The position numbers and the translations under genes are program-made. Of a stretch of DNA of 64,000 nucleotides, positions 38,221 through 46,999 are shown one piece after another; the first letter of the stretch is position 1; every line of letters starts with the position of its first letter. The notes below the pieces were generated by a model. The model saw nothing but the letters and a program-made list of their open reading frames with translations. It was not told the origin of the DNA and did no database searches. Source of the stretch: Desmonostoc muscorum LEGE 12446 (GTDB lineage: Bacteria > Cyanobacteriota > Cyanobacteriia > Cyanobacteriales > Nostocaceae). Location of the stretch: assembly GCF_015207005.2 (NCBI RefSeq), contig NZ_JADEXS020000001.1, forward strand, positions 5,156,001 through 5,220,000, in the 5' to 3' direction.

Positions 38221-38265
38221 AAGGGGGATGAAGGGGCTGCCGACGGCAGCCCCTTCATCCCCCTT
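38221..38265. repeat. Perfect 21-bp-stem hairpin, left IS end
   Basis: AAGGGGGATGAAGGGGCTGC continues to a GAC loop and its exact inverse. The stem is 21 bp without mismatches, followed by TTT on the plus strand. It lies between the IS end and the transposase start and could stop transcription from outside or bind transposase. Confidence 0.85.
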
Positions 38266-38298
38266 TTGTAGTAATTTGAATAATGATTGAGTTTTTGA

Positions 38299-39548
38299 GT
38301 GTGGCAACTGGTGACTATAGTATTAACTGATTCTCTTAAAAAGTTGTTGATTGAAACTGCATCTCAATTAAAAGGTGCTGAAAAGCGTAAATTTATGGCA
38401 CAGACAGTTCAGGGCTTAGGTTTAGGAGGGCAAAGGCTTGCACAATCAGAACTAGGATGGAATAGAGACACAATTCGGAAAGGGACAAGAGAATTAAAAA
38501 GCGGTATTACTTGTGTTGATAACATGAGTGGCAAAGGACGTTATAAAGCAGAAGAACACCTACCAAATCTTTTAGAAGATATAAAAAATTTAGTTGACTT
38601 TTATAGTCAAACAGATCCGAGTTTTAAAAGTCAAAGACTATATACTAGACTCAGTGCAGCCGAAGTCAGAAAGCAATTAATCGAAAAGTATGGTTACAGC
38701 GATGAAAAGTTACATACATCAGAAACAATTCGAGTCAAATTAAATAATTTAGGTTACAAGCTCAGAAGGGTAAAGAAAGTTCAACCTCAAAAAAAATTCC
38801 ACAAACTGATGCAATCTTTGAGCAATTAGACATTGTAAATAAAGATGCTTCAGAAGATAAGAGTGTTTTACGTCTAAGCATGGACGGAAAAGCCCGTGTT
38901 AAGATCGGCTCATTTGACCGAGGGGGTAAAAGCAGGGATGGAGCGAAGGCTGACGACCATGATTATAATCCGAAGACAACTGTAACTCCTTATGGTATCT
39001 TTCTTCCAGAGCTTGATGAGCTATTTTTATACTTTACGGAATCGAAAGCTACAAGCGATTTTATTGTTGATATTCTAGAAGATTTTTGGTTAGAAGAAAA
39101 GCATCGTTTTTCTGATATTCAAACCCTACTTCTCAATCAAGATAACGGGCCACAGAATAGCTCACGGCGTACTCAATTTATGAAACGTATAGTAGAGTTT
39201 GTGCAAAAACATCAAGTAAATATACGTTTAGCTTACTATCCGCCCTATCATAGTAAATATAATCCGATAGAAAGGACGTGGGCAGTACTAGAAAATCACT
39301 GGAATGGTAGCATTTTAGATGAACTAGAAACGGCTCTAAATTTTGCCAGCACTATGACATGGAACGGGAAACATCCAGTCGTTAAGTTAGTACACGAAAC
39401 TTATGAGAATGGGGTCAAGCTTACAAAAAAAGCTATGGCTCAAATTGAAAAACAGATTGAGCGGCTAACCGATTCTACTCATGAAGTTTTCCCAAATTTA
39501 GGTAATTGGTTTATTGATATTTGTTGTAGTAAAACAAAAGTTATTTGA
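38299..39548 (+). CDS. ISAzo13 family transposase, needing a -1 frameshift
   Basis: The transposase is encoded in two frames. The first part begins at GTG 38299 (MWQLVTIVLTDSLKKLL) and would stop at 38829. The second part is open in the -1 frame. A run of eight A at 38789-38796 lets the ribosome slip from QKK into IPQTDAIFEQLDIVNKDASE and on to LRLSMDGKARVKIGSFDRGG. The joined protein carries the DDE-type catalytic core, with Asp in RLSMDGKARVKIG and LLNQDNGPQNSS and a late Glu in YNPIERTWAVLENHW. This may be programmed frameshifting or a recent mutation. Confidence 0.85.
38789..38796 (+). promoter_or_regulatory. Slippery A8 run, likely -1 frameshift site
   Basis: The eight-A run contains A-AAA-AAA in the zero frame, a classic -1 slippery heptamer. 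The downstream frame is open and continues the transposase sequence without loss. No stimulatory stem-loop was identified by eye. Confidence 0.65.
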
Positions 39549-39649
39549 TTTTAATAACAGCATTTATTTAGCTACAAAACATACTAATCCTACACTGTTT
39601 AACTTTAAAATAGATGACAAGTGTATAGATTCTTCATGCATAGATGATC

Positions 39650-39688
39650 GGGAGAAAAGGGGTTGCCGAGGGCAACCCCTTTTCTCCC
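39650..39688. repeat. Perfect 18-bp-stem hairpin, right IS end
   Basis: GGGAGAAAAGGGGTTGCC, loop GAG, then its exact inverse, followed by a long C run. It mirrors the hairpin at the left end in placement but has a different sequence. Confidence 0.85.
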
Positions 39689-39698
39689 CCCCCCCTTA

Positions 39699-39715
39699 AA
39701 ATGATTATCATTCTT
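39699..39715. promoter_or_regulatory. Fur-box-like palindrome, right end of IS
   Basis: AAATGATTATCATTCTT contains the inverse of the core AATGATAATCATT found at the left end; the full 19-mer matches the Fur consensus less well (about 15 positions). It is subterminal, about 55 bases from the IS border. Confidence 0.35.
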
Positions 39716-40008
39716 GAGAAAACATATTTCTTGTTTTTCTTGGAATAATTTATTCTTTGGAAGTCCCTTGAATGAGATAAGAATTTGCCGTAGTTCCCCG
39801 TTGGCGGGAATACTCAACTTCAAATTTTAGTCGTTCCCAAGTCCGCGATCGCAAAACCAGTGTATCTTTACCAATTTCAGCAACCTGCACATCTCTCGGA
39901 CGGCTGGCAGTTACAGTATTAGCAGACATAGTAACCTCTCTCTGGGAATTGGGCATGGGGCATGAAGGAGATAAAATTCTTGTAGCGATTAATCGCGTCT
40001 TCTTGTAC

Positions 40009-40028
40009 AGACGCGATTAATCGCGTCT
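40009..40028. terminator. 20-bp palindromic repeat, terminator-like
   Basis: AGACGCGATTAATCGCGTCT, seven bases beyond the stop of the minus-strand sll0218-like gene and preceded by a partial copy (39984-40000). It is the same family as at 18846, 27433 and 31641. Here it lies inside the presumed flv operon, so it may reduce flv2 expression. Confidence 0.5.
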
Positions 40029-40034
40029 CTACTG

Positions 40035-40547
40035 CTAACTCCCATTACTTTCGACTAATTCCGATTTGACTCGATTTTTATAGCGTTTAGACATTGCTTG
40101 TTCAGGATCAATGCCTTCAAAGGTGGGGGGTAGCCAAACTCGAACAACGAGTATTATTCCTAAAACTAATAAAAAGGCACAAGTGGCTAAAATTTGACTC
40201 CAATTAGTTTCTAAAACTCCTTTAACAATGACTTCTCGCAAGGCGGAAACAATGGAGACTTCTACAGCTACACCAATAGATATTCGTTGTTCTTGCAAGT
40301 AAATAATCAGCAGTCGAAACAACTCAACTAAGATGAGCAAAAAGAGAATATCGGCAGTAACAATATGAAAATCCAGTGGGGGAAGCAGGGAGAAAAACAT
40401 ATCTCTCACCTGAATTACCATGAAGCAAAATAAACCGAGACACAGAGAAATCACAATCAAATCTTGAATCAATTCCAAGGTTTGGACGATGCGTTTGCGA
40501 TGGATTTCATAGGTGGGAATTGGGGTATCTTGAGCAGTCTTATACAT
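40035..40547 (-). CDS. PsiE-like membrane protein, Sll0218-like
   Basis: A 170-residue protein with about four hydrophobic segments (LIVISLCLGLFCFMVIQV; ADILFLLILVELFRLLIIYL; ILATCAFLLVLGIILVVRVW), resembling the phosphate-starvation-inducible PsiE family. It sits between flv4 and the flv2 remnant in the same direction with ~100-base gaps. This is the place of sll0218 in the Synechocystis flv4-sll0218-flv2 operon, whose product is a membrane protein that stabilises PSII. The assignment as Sll0218 is from position and topology. Confidence 0.75.
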   Translation of the reverse strand: MYKTAQDTPIPTYEIHRKRIVQTLELIQDLIVISLCLGLFCFMVIQVRDMFFSLLPPLDFHIVTADILFLLILVELFRLLIIYLQEQRISIGVAVEVSIVSALREVIVKGVLETNWSQILATCAFLLVLGIILVVRVWLPPTFEGIDPEQAMSKRYKNRVKSELVESNGS

Positions 40548-40570
40548 GGCTTTTTGTGTGTGAGGAAATG

Positions 40571-40601
<31 letters not shown>

Positions 40602-40648
40602 GATGAGGGAGATGGGTAATTACCAATGCGCCATGCCCCATGCCCCAT

Positions 40649-42382
40649 TTAGTAATGATTGCCAATTTTGCGGTGATGGACGGCGGTGAGTCCGTTGACT
40701 TTGGCAACTCGGCCGGTTTGGACAGTGCTATAAATCACCCAATGATCTCCACAATCCATGCGGCTGGTGATTTCACATTCGAGATAAGCCAGGGCTTCAG
40801 CTAAAATGGGGGATTCGTTGGTAGCAGCAGGGTATGTTTTGATTCCAGCAAAGCGATCTGCGCCGGGAGCAAAACGCTTGAGGAAATGTTTCATTAATCC
40901 TTGATATCTGCCTTCTTCTAAAATATTTAAGACAAAGCGATCGCCAACGTGCATCAATGATTCTATGGCGCGGTCTTTGGCTACGGCGATCGCTACGCCT
41001 AAGGGATTCAAACTTGCTTGTGTTACCCAAGAAGCCAGCATTGCACTTTGAACTTCCCCTTTTTTGGCGGTGAGAATATATAATCCTGTGCTAATCCGCC
41101 CTAAGGATTTCTCTAATTCGCTATTAATTGATTTGATTTGTTTGATGGTGCGATCGCGGTTCAACCATTGACCCATATCTGTCCCCGCTTCATCACAAAG
41201 TTGTTCTGTTGCTTTGGTGGGAATTTCTTTAACTAAAATTGGGGTAAAGGCTTCAATTAATCCTAATTCTTGAAACTTATTGCGTAAGGGAAAAACAGGC
41301 TCATCTTCTCCACCTCCCGACTCTAATAAACCAATTGCTTGTTTATTATGAGCAGCGGCTAAAATAATATTAAAAGCTGCCTGAGCCACATCTGATGATT
41401 GCGGAGGCATTCCAATAACTAAACCAGCAGCTTGGTCAACTAATTCTCGCACTTCTTGAGGTTCGGCATTATTCAAAGCTACTAATTCTACCGCCACACC
41501 TGTCTTTGCAATTCCATGTGCGATCGCTCTTACTAAATTTTCACTATATCCATAATCTTCCACGTAAAACAAAGCCACCAATGTCTCTGTTTTGGCTTGT
41601 TCTAAACTCCAATTTTGATAGCGTCCCAGCCATTCTGGAATATATTCTTTTAATAAAGGCCCGTGTCCTGTGGCAACTGTTTTTATTTCTAACTTTTCAA
41701 TTCGTTTTAAAGCTGCCAATACAGACCGAGCATTGGGAGCCATCAGACAATCATAGTAATATTGAAAATCTTCTTCGATGATCTCGAAATTTTCATCATA
41801 AGTATGGTCATCACAGTAATGCATTCCAAACACATCACAGGTGTAAAGAGTGCAGGTTTTGTGGTCATAAGTCAAGATTGTATCAGGCCAGTGTAAGTTA
41901 GGAGCGGAGATAAATTCTAGTTGATGTCCGTTGCCTAAATCTAATAACTCGCCACTTTTTACCAGCTTGGATTTAAAAGGCTGGTGAATCATATTTTCCA
42001 AAAATTGAATAGCTATCTTCGCACCAACAACGGTAATGGAAGGAGCTAGTTGTAAAATATTTTTTACTAAGCCACTATGGTCTGGTTCGGTGTGACTAAT
42101 AATCAAGTAGTCAATTTTAGCTGGATCAATTAATCCTGCCACTATCTCCAGATATAACTGCTCAAACTTGCTATGAGAAGTATCAACTAAGGCTACTTTT
42201 TCTCCCTGAATTAAGAAAGAATTATAGGTCGTGCCATTCCGTAAACCAAACTCGACATCAAAACGTTCTCTATCCCAATCAAGGCAACGGATAGCAGTCG
42301 TTTCCGGAGCAATTTCAACAGTTTCAATTGTTAAACGTCCGGGATTAGGAATAACTTGAGTAGGCTGTGTGAGTGCGACCAT
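40649..42382 (-). CDS. flv4: Flavodiiron protein Flv4 (diflavin flavoprotein)
   Basis: A 577-residue three-module protein: beta-lactamase-like diiron domain (about 35-270), flavodoxin-like FMN domain (about 270-405) and flavin reductase C-terminal domain (about 430-577). Canonical metal ligands are present in ISHTEPDHSG, with the later Asp in YTCDVFGMHYCDD and His in VATGHGPLL. Flv4 and Flv2 act as a heterodimer accepting electrons on the acceptor side of PSII in low CO2 and high light. Flv4 is chosen over Flv3 because of the following sll0218-like and flv2 genes. Without Flv2 its function here is uncertain. Confidence 0.8.
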   Translation of the reverse strand: MVALTQPTQVIPNPGRLTIETVEIAPETTAIRCLDWDRERFDVEFGLRNGTTYNSFLIQGEKVALVDTSHSKFEQLYLEIVAGLIDPAKIDYLIISHTEPDHSGLVKNILQLAPSITVVGAKIAIQFLENMIHQPFKSKLVKSGELLDLGNGHQLEFISAPNLHWPDTILTYDHKTCTLYTCDVFGMHYCDDHTYDENFEIIEEDFQYYYDCLMAPNARSVLAALKRIEKLEIKTVATGHGPLLKEYIPEWLGRYQNWSLEQAKTETLVALFYVEDYGYSENLVRAIAHGIAKTGVAVELVALNNAEPQEVRELVDQAAGLVIGMPPQSSDVAQAAFNIILAAAHNKQAIGLLESGGGEDEPVFPLRNKFQELGLIEAFTPILVKEIPTKATEQLCDEAGTDMGQWLNRDRTIKQIKSINSELEKSLGRISTGLYILTAKKGEVQSAMLASWVTQASLNPLGVAIAVAKDRAIESLMHVGDRFVLNILEEGRYQGLMKHFLKRFAPGADRFAGIKTYPAATNESPILAEALAYLECEITSRMDCGDHWVIYSTVQTGRVAKVNGLTAVHHRKIGNHY

Positions 42383-42711
42383 TGGTTTTCTCCAATCAAG
42401 AGATTATCTAGAGCAAGTGTGCTTACTTCTTATATTTACCCGAAATATTTGATTAGTAAAATGCTAATTTCTAAAGTTAACTATCAAAAAGATTTATTGT
42501 TCATTTCCATTGATTTATCATTGAAGAAATCAATGATTATCATTAGTTTGATCTGGGGACTGGGGACTGGGAAGAAGGAATAAAGGTGTACCTAGCTTCC
42601 CAAAAATCAAATATGAGTCCTATAAGTCTGCTAGCGTCGTATAAAGACTGTTTTACTTGCAAATTCAGAATTCAGAATTCTGACTCCTGAATTCTGAATT
42701 CTGCCATATCA
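42383..42711. other. cmpB-flv4 intergenic region
   Basis: This 329-base gap should hold the flv4 promoter. It contains the Fur-like palindrome, a GGGGACTGGGGACTGGG short repeat (42555-42571) and GAATTC-type repeats next to the end of cmpB (42664-42705). No gene is seen. In Synechocystis the start of flv4 is covered by an antisense RNA; none can be recognised here from sequence alone. Confidence 0.5.
42529..42547. promoter_or_regulatory. Fur-box-like palindrome upstream of flv4
   Basis: The palindromic core AATGATTATCATT (42532-42544) is about 150 bases upstream of the flv4 start. The outer bases match the 19-bp Fur consensus poorly. It may be an iron-responsive operator, or chance in AT-rich DNA. 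Confidence 0.3.
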
Positions 42712-43551
42712 TTACTTCTGTTCTGCTGGTAAAATCTTGTTTTGCAGCCAACCCATTGCTTTATCTAGAATTAAGCCAACAACACCGATATAAACTAGAG
42801 CCAAAATAACTTCGCTGACGTTGTTATTTTGATAAGCATCCCAGATAAAAAAGCCAATGCCGACAATACCGGACATGACGATTTCAGCAGCAATAATGGC
42901 TAACCAAGCTAAACCGATCGCAATTCTCAATCCGGTAAAAATATACGGTAATGCCGCAGGAATCAAAATATTAGTGAAATATTCTTTGCGGCTAAGTTGC
43001 AGAACTTTAGCAACGTTGTTGTAATCTTGGGGAATTTGGGTGACGCCGACAGCAGTGTTAATTAAAATCGGCCAAATTGCAGTAATGAAAATGACGAATA
43101 ATGCAGCCGGTTCGTTTTGTCGTAAAGCTGCTAAAGAAATTGGTACCCAAGCCAAAGGTGGTACTGTCCGTAGCAATTGAAAGATAGGATCTAAAGCCTT
43201 GGACATGGTTTTATTAACACCAATTAAAATGCCCAAGCCAATACCCACAATTGCCGCAAGTGTATAACTAATAGCGACTCGTTGGAGACTAGCAAGAATC
43301 TGCCAAAACAGACCTTTATCGATGCCCCCTCGGTCATAAAATGGCCAGAAAATGAGTATCCAAGTATCTTGTATAACCTGTATCGGCCCTGGTAATGTTG
43401 CACCGGGAGTCCAAGCGAAAAGTTGCCAAAGAACTAGAAATATGGTGATGGCGATCGCTGGTGGTATAAGGTCAGGAAATTGCTTTTGAAGACGAGATAT
43501 AAAGCCATTATTAAATCTAGGGCTTGCAGGGCGTTTTTGGGCGAGCGTCAT
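42712..43551 (-). CDS. cmpB: Bicarbonate/nitrate-type ABC transporter permease (CmpB/NrtB)
   Basis: A 279-residue membrane permease of the nitrate/taurine/bicarbonate class with about six membrane segments. The EAA-type loop reads NVAKVLQLSRKEYFTNILIP, and the C-terminal segment begins with GIVGIGFFIWDAYQNNNVSE. It lies 63 bases downstream of cmpA on the same strand, surely the same operon. It should form the channel with CmpC and CmpD, whose genes are displaced by the flv cluster. Confidence 0.8.
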   Translation of the reverse strand: MTLAQKRPASPRFNNGFISRLQKQFPDLIPPAIAITIFLVLWQLFAWTPGATLPGPIQVIQDTWILIFWPFYDRGGIDKGLFWQILASLQRVAISYTLAAIVGIGLGILIGVNKTMSKALDPIFQLLRTVPPLAWVPISLAALRQNEPAALFVIFITAIWPILINTAVGVTQIPQDYNNVAKVLQLSRKEYFTNILIPAALPYIFTGLRIAIGLAWLAIIAAEIVMSGIVGIGFFIWDAYQNNNVSEVILALVYIGVVGLILDKAMGWLQNKILPAEQK

Positions 43552-43614
43552 AACCTATGTTCTCCTCAAATTTTATTTGTTCTTGGCTGTTTGTCAGTTA
43601 TCAATGACCAATGA

Positions 43615-44997
43615 CTAAATATTGACCTTCTTGATTTTCAAACTCTTGAGATATTCTTCTGGCTTTTCAGGGTCGAATTTGATGCCATCAAAAAATTCTT
43701 CTACCCCACGAGATGTGTTTGTAGGAATATCAGCAACAGTAATACCAGCTTCTTTGGCTGCTTCTTTCCAAATATCTTCGCGGTTGACTTTATTAATTAG
43801 TTCCTTAGCTTTAGCGGCATTATTGGCAATGTAATCTTTTGGTAGAAATCCCCAGCGGACGTTTTCCACAATGAACCATAAATCATGACTTTTGTAGGGA
43901 TAAGAAACATTACCTTTTTCATCTTTCCAGTAGTAAGCTGCCATTGATTTATCATCAATTTTGCGACCATCACCCATGTCATACTTGCCTTGGTATGGAT
44001 CTGCAAGAATCTCAGGTGACGAAAGATTAAAATAATTTCGTCCAGCAAGAATTTCAGCCGCTTCTTTGCGGTTGTCAAAATTATCTAACCACTGCTGCGC
44101 CTCCATAATTCCTTTTAAAATTGCTTTGGTTGCCTTGGGATTTTTATCAACCCAGTCAGCTCTCATGGCAAGATATTCTTCAGGATGATTCTTCCAAATT
44201 TCTGCTGTCAATGCTGCTACATACCCAATTTTGTCTTGAACAAGGCGATAAGGCCAGGGGTCACCTGTACTAAAGGCATCCATTGTTCCTGTTTTCATGT
44301 TGGCGACAGTTTGCGCTGCTGGTACTGTGAGCAATTTGACATCTGTATCTGGGTCTAAACCGCCTGCTGCTAACCAGTAGCGAATCCACAAATCTTGGTT
44401 GACGTGGGGAAAGGTGAATGCTGCGGTGAAAGGTGTTGAGGATTTGAGTTCGGTGAAGAGGGATTTAGCGCTAGCCAGTTGTAAACTGATACCTTTGCCT
44501 TGGTGCTTGCTGGCGATCGCAATTCCATTTCCATGTGTGATTAATTGGCATAATACATACATGGGAATTTTTTGATTGCCTTTGGTAATTAAACCTTCTG
44601 TAATTAAATGTGGCATTGGCATCTGCCATTGACCGCCATCAATACCACCACCCGCAGAACCAATTTCTACATTATCTCTAGCCGCACCCCAAGAAGCTTG
44701 CTTAGAAAGGTCAACTTTGGTCATGCCGTATTTGGCGAAAAAGCCTTTTTCTTTAGCAATAATTAAAGGAGCCGCTTCTACAATCGGAATATATCCTAAT
44801 TTGACTGTAGTAGTTTCTGGTGTTTGTTCAGGACTAATATTAACAACTGACTGAGCAGTTGGTTGTGCTTGAGTAGCTTCACCAGTTAGGTTTTCAGGTG
44901 GATTGCCCAAACAACCTTTGAGAAATACAGCACTCGCAGATGCTCCAGCTGTGAAGATAAATTTGCGCCGAGAAATTCGATTAAAAAATTCTGTCAT
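43615..44997 (-). CDS. cmpA: Bicarbonate-type ABC transporter substrate-binding lipoprotein (CmpA, NrtA-like)
   Basis: A 460-residue binding protein with a twin-arginine-like start ([12 protein letters not shown]) and a lipobox Cys in LKGCLG near residue 29. The binding core includes [19 protein letters not shown] and [15 protein letters not shown]. At the site where NrtA has Lys for nitrate, this protein reads [12 protein letters not shown] with Glu, as I recall for the bicarbonate/calcium site of CmpA. That, plus the flv4-flv2 neighbourhood and absence of nir or narB genes, favours CmpA. NrtA remains possible. GAGGAGA just upstream (45002-45008) is a good ribosome binding site. Confidence 0.75.
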   Translation of the reverse strand: MTEFFNRISRRKFIFTAGASASAVFLKGCLGNPPENLTGEATQAQPTAQSVVNISPEQTPETTTVKLGYIPIVEAAPLIIAKEKGFFAKYGMTKVDLSKQASWGAARDNVEIGSAGGGIDGGQWQMPMPHLITEGLITKGNQKIPMYVLCQLITHGNGIAIASKHQGKGISLQLASAKSLFTELKSSTPFTAAFTFPHVNQDLWIRYWLAAGGLDPDTDVKLLTVPAAQTVANMKTGTMDAFSTGDPWPYRLVQDKIGYVAALTAEIWKNHPEEYLAMRADWVDKNPKATKAILKGIMEAQQWLDNFDNRKEAAEILAGRNYFNLSSPEILADPYQGKYDMGDGRKIDDKSMAAYYWKDEKGNVSYPYKSHDLWFIVENVRWGFLPKDYIANNAAKAKELINKVNREDIWKEAAKEAGITVADIPTNTSRGVEEFFDGIKFDPEKPEEYLKSLKIKKVNI

Positions 44998-45757
44998 AAT
45001 ATCTCCTCGAATGTAAATTTTATTTTTATCGCCACGACAATTGAAGCAAGAAAAACGTTAATTTCTTGCAATTCAATGAGTAATCAAGCTATATTTTGCA
45101 AGGCAAAGTCAGCCATTTCATCAATGGCTATTGCTACTGCCTAAAACAAAATTTCAATCAATTGATTAAATCTGCTCTCGTGTGATGCAGAAGTGTTATT
45201 CACCTGGTTGAAATAAGTTTACAGCCTTTAATGCCGAATTTGTTAACTATGAGTCGGCATTTATTAAATAAATATTAGATTGGATGTATAAGTAAAAATT
45301 TATCTATTTGCCTAAACTATAGTAGTAATTCTTAATATATAAAGTCTGATTTATGAATACTATTAACTTGAGATTATGATTTACAAAAAAGTAAATCATA
45401 AGCGAAATCAATCGTAATCATAGTAAAAAAACTGAATGATTTAGAATACAAAATAAGAAGATAGAATTCAGTATTCAGAATACTTCGATACCAAGGTTAA
45501 TAATCATACTGCGTAGGTTGGGGAGCCAGTAAATGTAGTGGCGTGGCAAGGCTAAAATAGTGCATTAGTAGGTTGGGTTGAGCTTTCGCGTTACCCAACG
45601 TGGATCTCGGTGTTGGGTTTCGTTCCTCAACCCAACCTACAAATTTATTGCAACATTTTAGTCTTGCCACGCCACTACATCTACATCTATTAGCCTTGAA
45701 CTTCAGCTCAACGCTGGTGACTCAATTCTGAATACAGAATTCAGAATTCTGTATTCT
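44998..45757. other. Intergenic region upstream of cmpA
   Basis: About 760 bases without a gene. The first 250 bases next to cmpA are AT-rich and should contain its promoter; in other species this promoter is controlled by the LysR-type CmpR, but I cannot place a site with confidence. Further on are a MITE (45538-45675) and GAATTC-type repeats (45722-45756). Confidence 0.55.
45538..45675. mobile_element. TA-flanked MITE (IS630/mariner type), copy 2
   Basis: A 138-bp element. The left end is GTGGCGTGGCAAGGCTAAAA; the right end is TTTTAGTCTTGCCACGCCAC, its near-inverse. It is flanked by TA on both sides (45536-45537, 45676-45677). The interior is a hairpin built on GTAGGTTGGGTTGAG and its inverse, unlike that of copy 1 at 23950-24078. 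Confidence 0.82.
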
Positions 45758-46999
45758 TCAAGTAGTGTATTCTGCGTTAATCCTCACGTAGTCATAACTC
45801 AAATCACAACCCCAAGCTTTACCTGTACCATGACCATTGCCAACGCTAACGGAAATTAACACTGTATCCTCTTGGAGATAAGCACCTACCGCAGCTTGCT
45901 TCAAATAGGTGCTGGCTGCTGCACGGTCGAATGGTAATGGTTGCCCGTTTTCTAACATTAAGAAATTCCCTAGCTTAATTTGCAGGTTTTCTTGCTCAAA
46001 AAGTACACCTGCGCGTCCAGCGGCGGCGGCGATACGTCCCCAGTTGGGGTCACGTCCAAAGATTGCAGATTTAACTAAGGATGAACCAGCGATGGTTTTG
46101 GCTATTTGTCTGGCTGAGAGTTCATCATGGGCGCCAGTCACTTCCACTTCTATAAGGCAGGTTGCACCTTCACCATCACGAGCGATCGCTTTGGCTAAAT
46201 GCTGGCAAACTGCTGTTAACATCGCTTCTAATCTCTCTGATTCTGCACCCAATTCTGTAATTGCTGGGGTGCGAGATTGACCGTTTGCTAGGGCGATTAA
46301 GCTGTCGTTAGTGCTGGTGTCACCATCCACGGTAATGGAATTAAAACTTCTATCAGCTGCCCTGGCTAACATCTGCTGCCAAAGGGCTGGTGAAACCGCA
46401 GCATCACAGGTCACAAAGGCCAGCATGGTTGCCATGTTGGGGTGAATCATGCCGGAACCTTTGGCAATACCACCAATCCGCACGGGGCGATCGCCTATAG
46501 TTGTCTCTAAGGCAATGGATTTTGGTACCAAATCTGTGGTGATAATCGCACCGGCGGCGGCATCTGAGCCTGTTTCTGATAGTGCTGCTACTAGCTTTGG
46601 AATCCCGCTTCGCAAAGCATCCATCTTAATTCTTTGACCAATCACGCCAGTAGACGCCAATAACACAGATTCAGACGGAATATTCAGTGCTTGAGCTATT
46701 GCCATTCCCGATTCTAGGGCGTCAATCCAGCCTTGATTTCCTGTAGCGGCGTTTGCTTGTCCAGCGTTGCAGAGAATAGCACGAGCGCTATGTTTAGCTT
46801 GCAAGCGTTGGCGACAATAGTCTACACAAGCAGCTTTCACCTGGCTAGTGGTGAATACACCCGCTGCGATCGCTTCCACATCTGAAAATATCAAAGCTAA
46901 ATCCGGCAACCCCGAAGGCTTCAGTCCTGCGGTAATTCCCGCCGCCTGATATCCCCTTGGTGCTGTGATGCCACCTGTTATTTTTTGCCAATCTGCCAT
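45758..46999 (-). CDS. argJ: Bifunctional glutamate N-acetyltransferase / amino-acid acetyltransferase ArgJ
   Basis: A 413-residue ArgJ. It recycles acetyl from N-acetylornithine to glutamate and, in bifunctional forms, makes acetylglutamate from acetyl-CoA, for arginine biosynthesis. The self-cleavage site is the Thr in GMIHPNMATMLAFV near residue 190, which splits the protein into alpha and beta chains. GDTSTNDSLIALANG and DPNWGRIAAAAGRAG are family signatures. Intact length. It is not clustered with other arg genes, as is usual in cyanobacteria. Confidence 0.96.
   Translation of the reverse strand: MADWQKITGGITAPRGYQAAGITAGLKPSGLPDLALIFSDVEAIAAGVFTTSQVKAACVDYCRQRLQAKHSARAILCNAGQANAATGNQGWIDALESGMAIAQALNIPSESVLLASTGVIGQRIKMDALRSGIPKLVAALSETGSDAAAGAIITTDLVPKSIALETTIGDRPVRIGGIAKGSGMIHPNMATMLAFVTCDAAVSPALWQQMLARAADRSFNSITVDGDTSTNDSLIALANGQSRTPAITELGAESERLEAMLTAVCQHLAKAIARDGEGATCLIEVEVTGAHDELSARQIAKTIAGSSLVKSAIFGRDPNWGRIAAAAGRAGVLFEQENLQIKLGNFLMLENGQPLPFDRAAASTYLKQAAVGAYLQEDTVLISVSVGNGHGTGKAWGCDLSYDYVRINAEYTT

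Larger units (their letters stand above)
38170..39767 (+). mobile_element. ISAzo13-like insertion sequence in flv2
   Basis: A 1598-bp element. The ends are GGGACTTCCAGAAAATAAAC on the left and, inverted, GGGACTTCCAAAGAATAAAT on the right, imperfect repeats of about 27 bases. It is flanked by TTG on both sides (38167-38169, 39768-39770). Removing it with one TTG exactly restores the flv2 frame, which supports these borders. Subterminal features at both ends are a Fur-box-like palindrome and a perfect hairpin. Confidence 0.88.
35198..39929 (-). pseudogene. flv2: Flavodiiron protein Flv2, interrupted by two insertion sequences
   Basis: The N-terminal piece starts at 39929 (MSANTVTASRPRDVQ, preceded by AGAGAGG) and runs to 39768. 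The middle piece covers about 38169-36723. The C-terminal piece is 35332-35198. Taking out each IS plus one target copy (1598+3 and 1390+4 bases) leaves 1737 bases, an exact 579-codon frame. The junctions read NSYLIQ-ADKKALID and NEALSYL-ECTVQNQ, both matching the Flv4 paralogue next door. The metal-site motif is GHVNPNRR, not the canonical H-x-E-x-D-H, as in the Flv1/Flv2 class. Position after flv4 and the sll0218-like gene supports flv2. The gene should be non-functional. Confidence 0.9.

Noticed and set aside
43615..44997. Annotation of the transporter as NrtA and a nitrate operon
   Set aside because: No nir or narB gene is present, the Glu in [12 protein letters not shown] fits CmpA, and the flv4-flv2 genes are low-CO2 genes. 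Kept as an alternative because the families are close.
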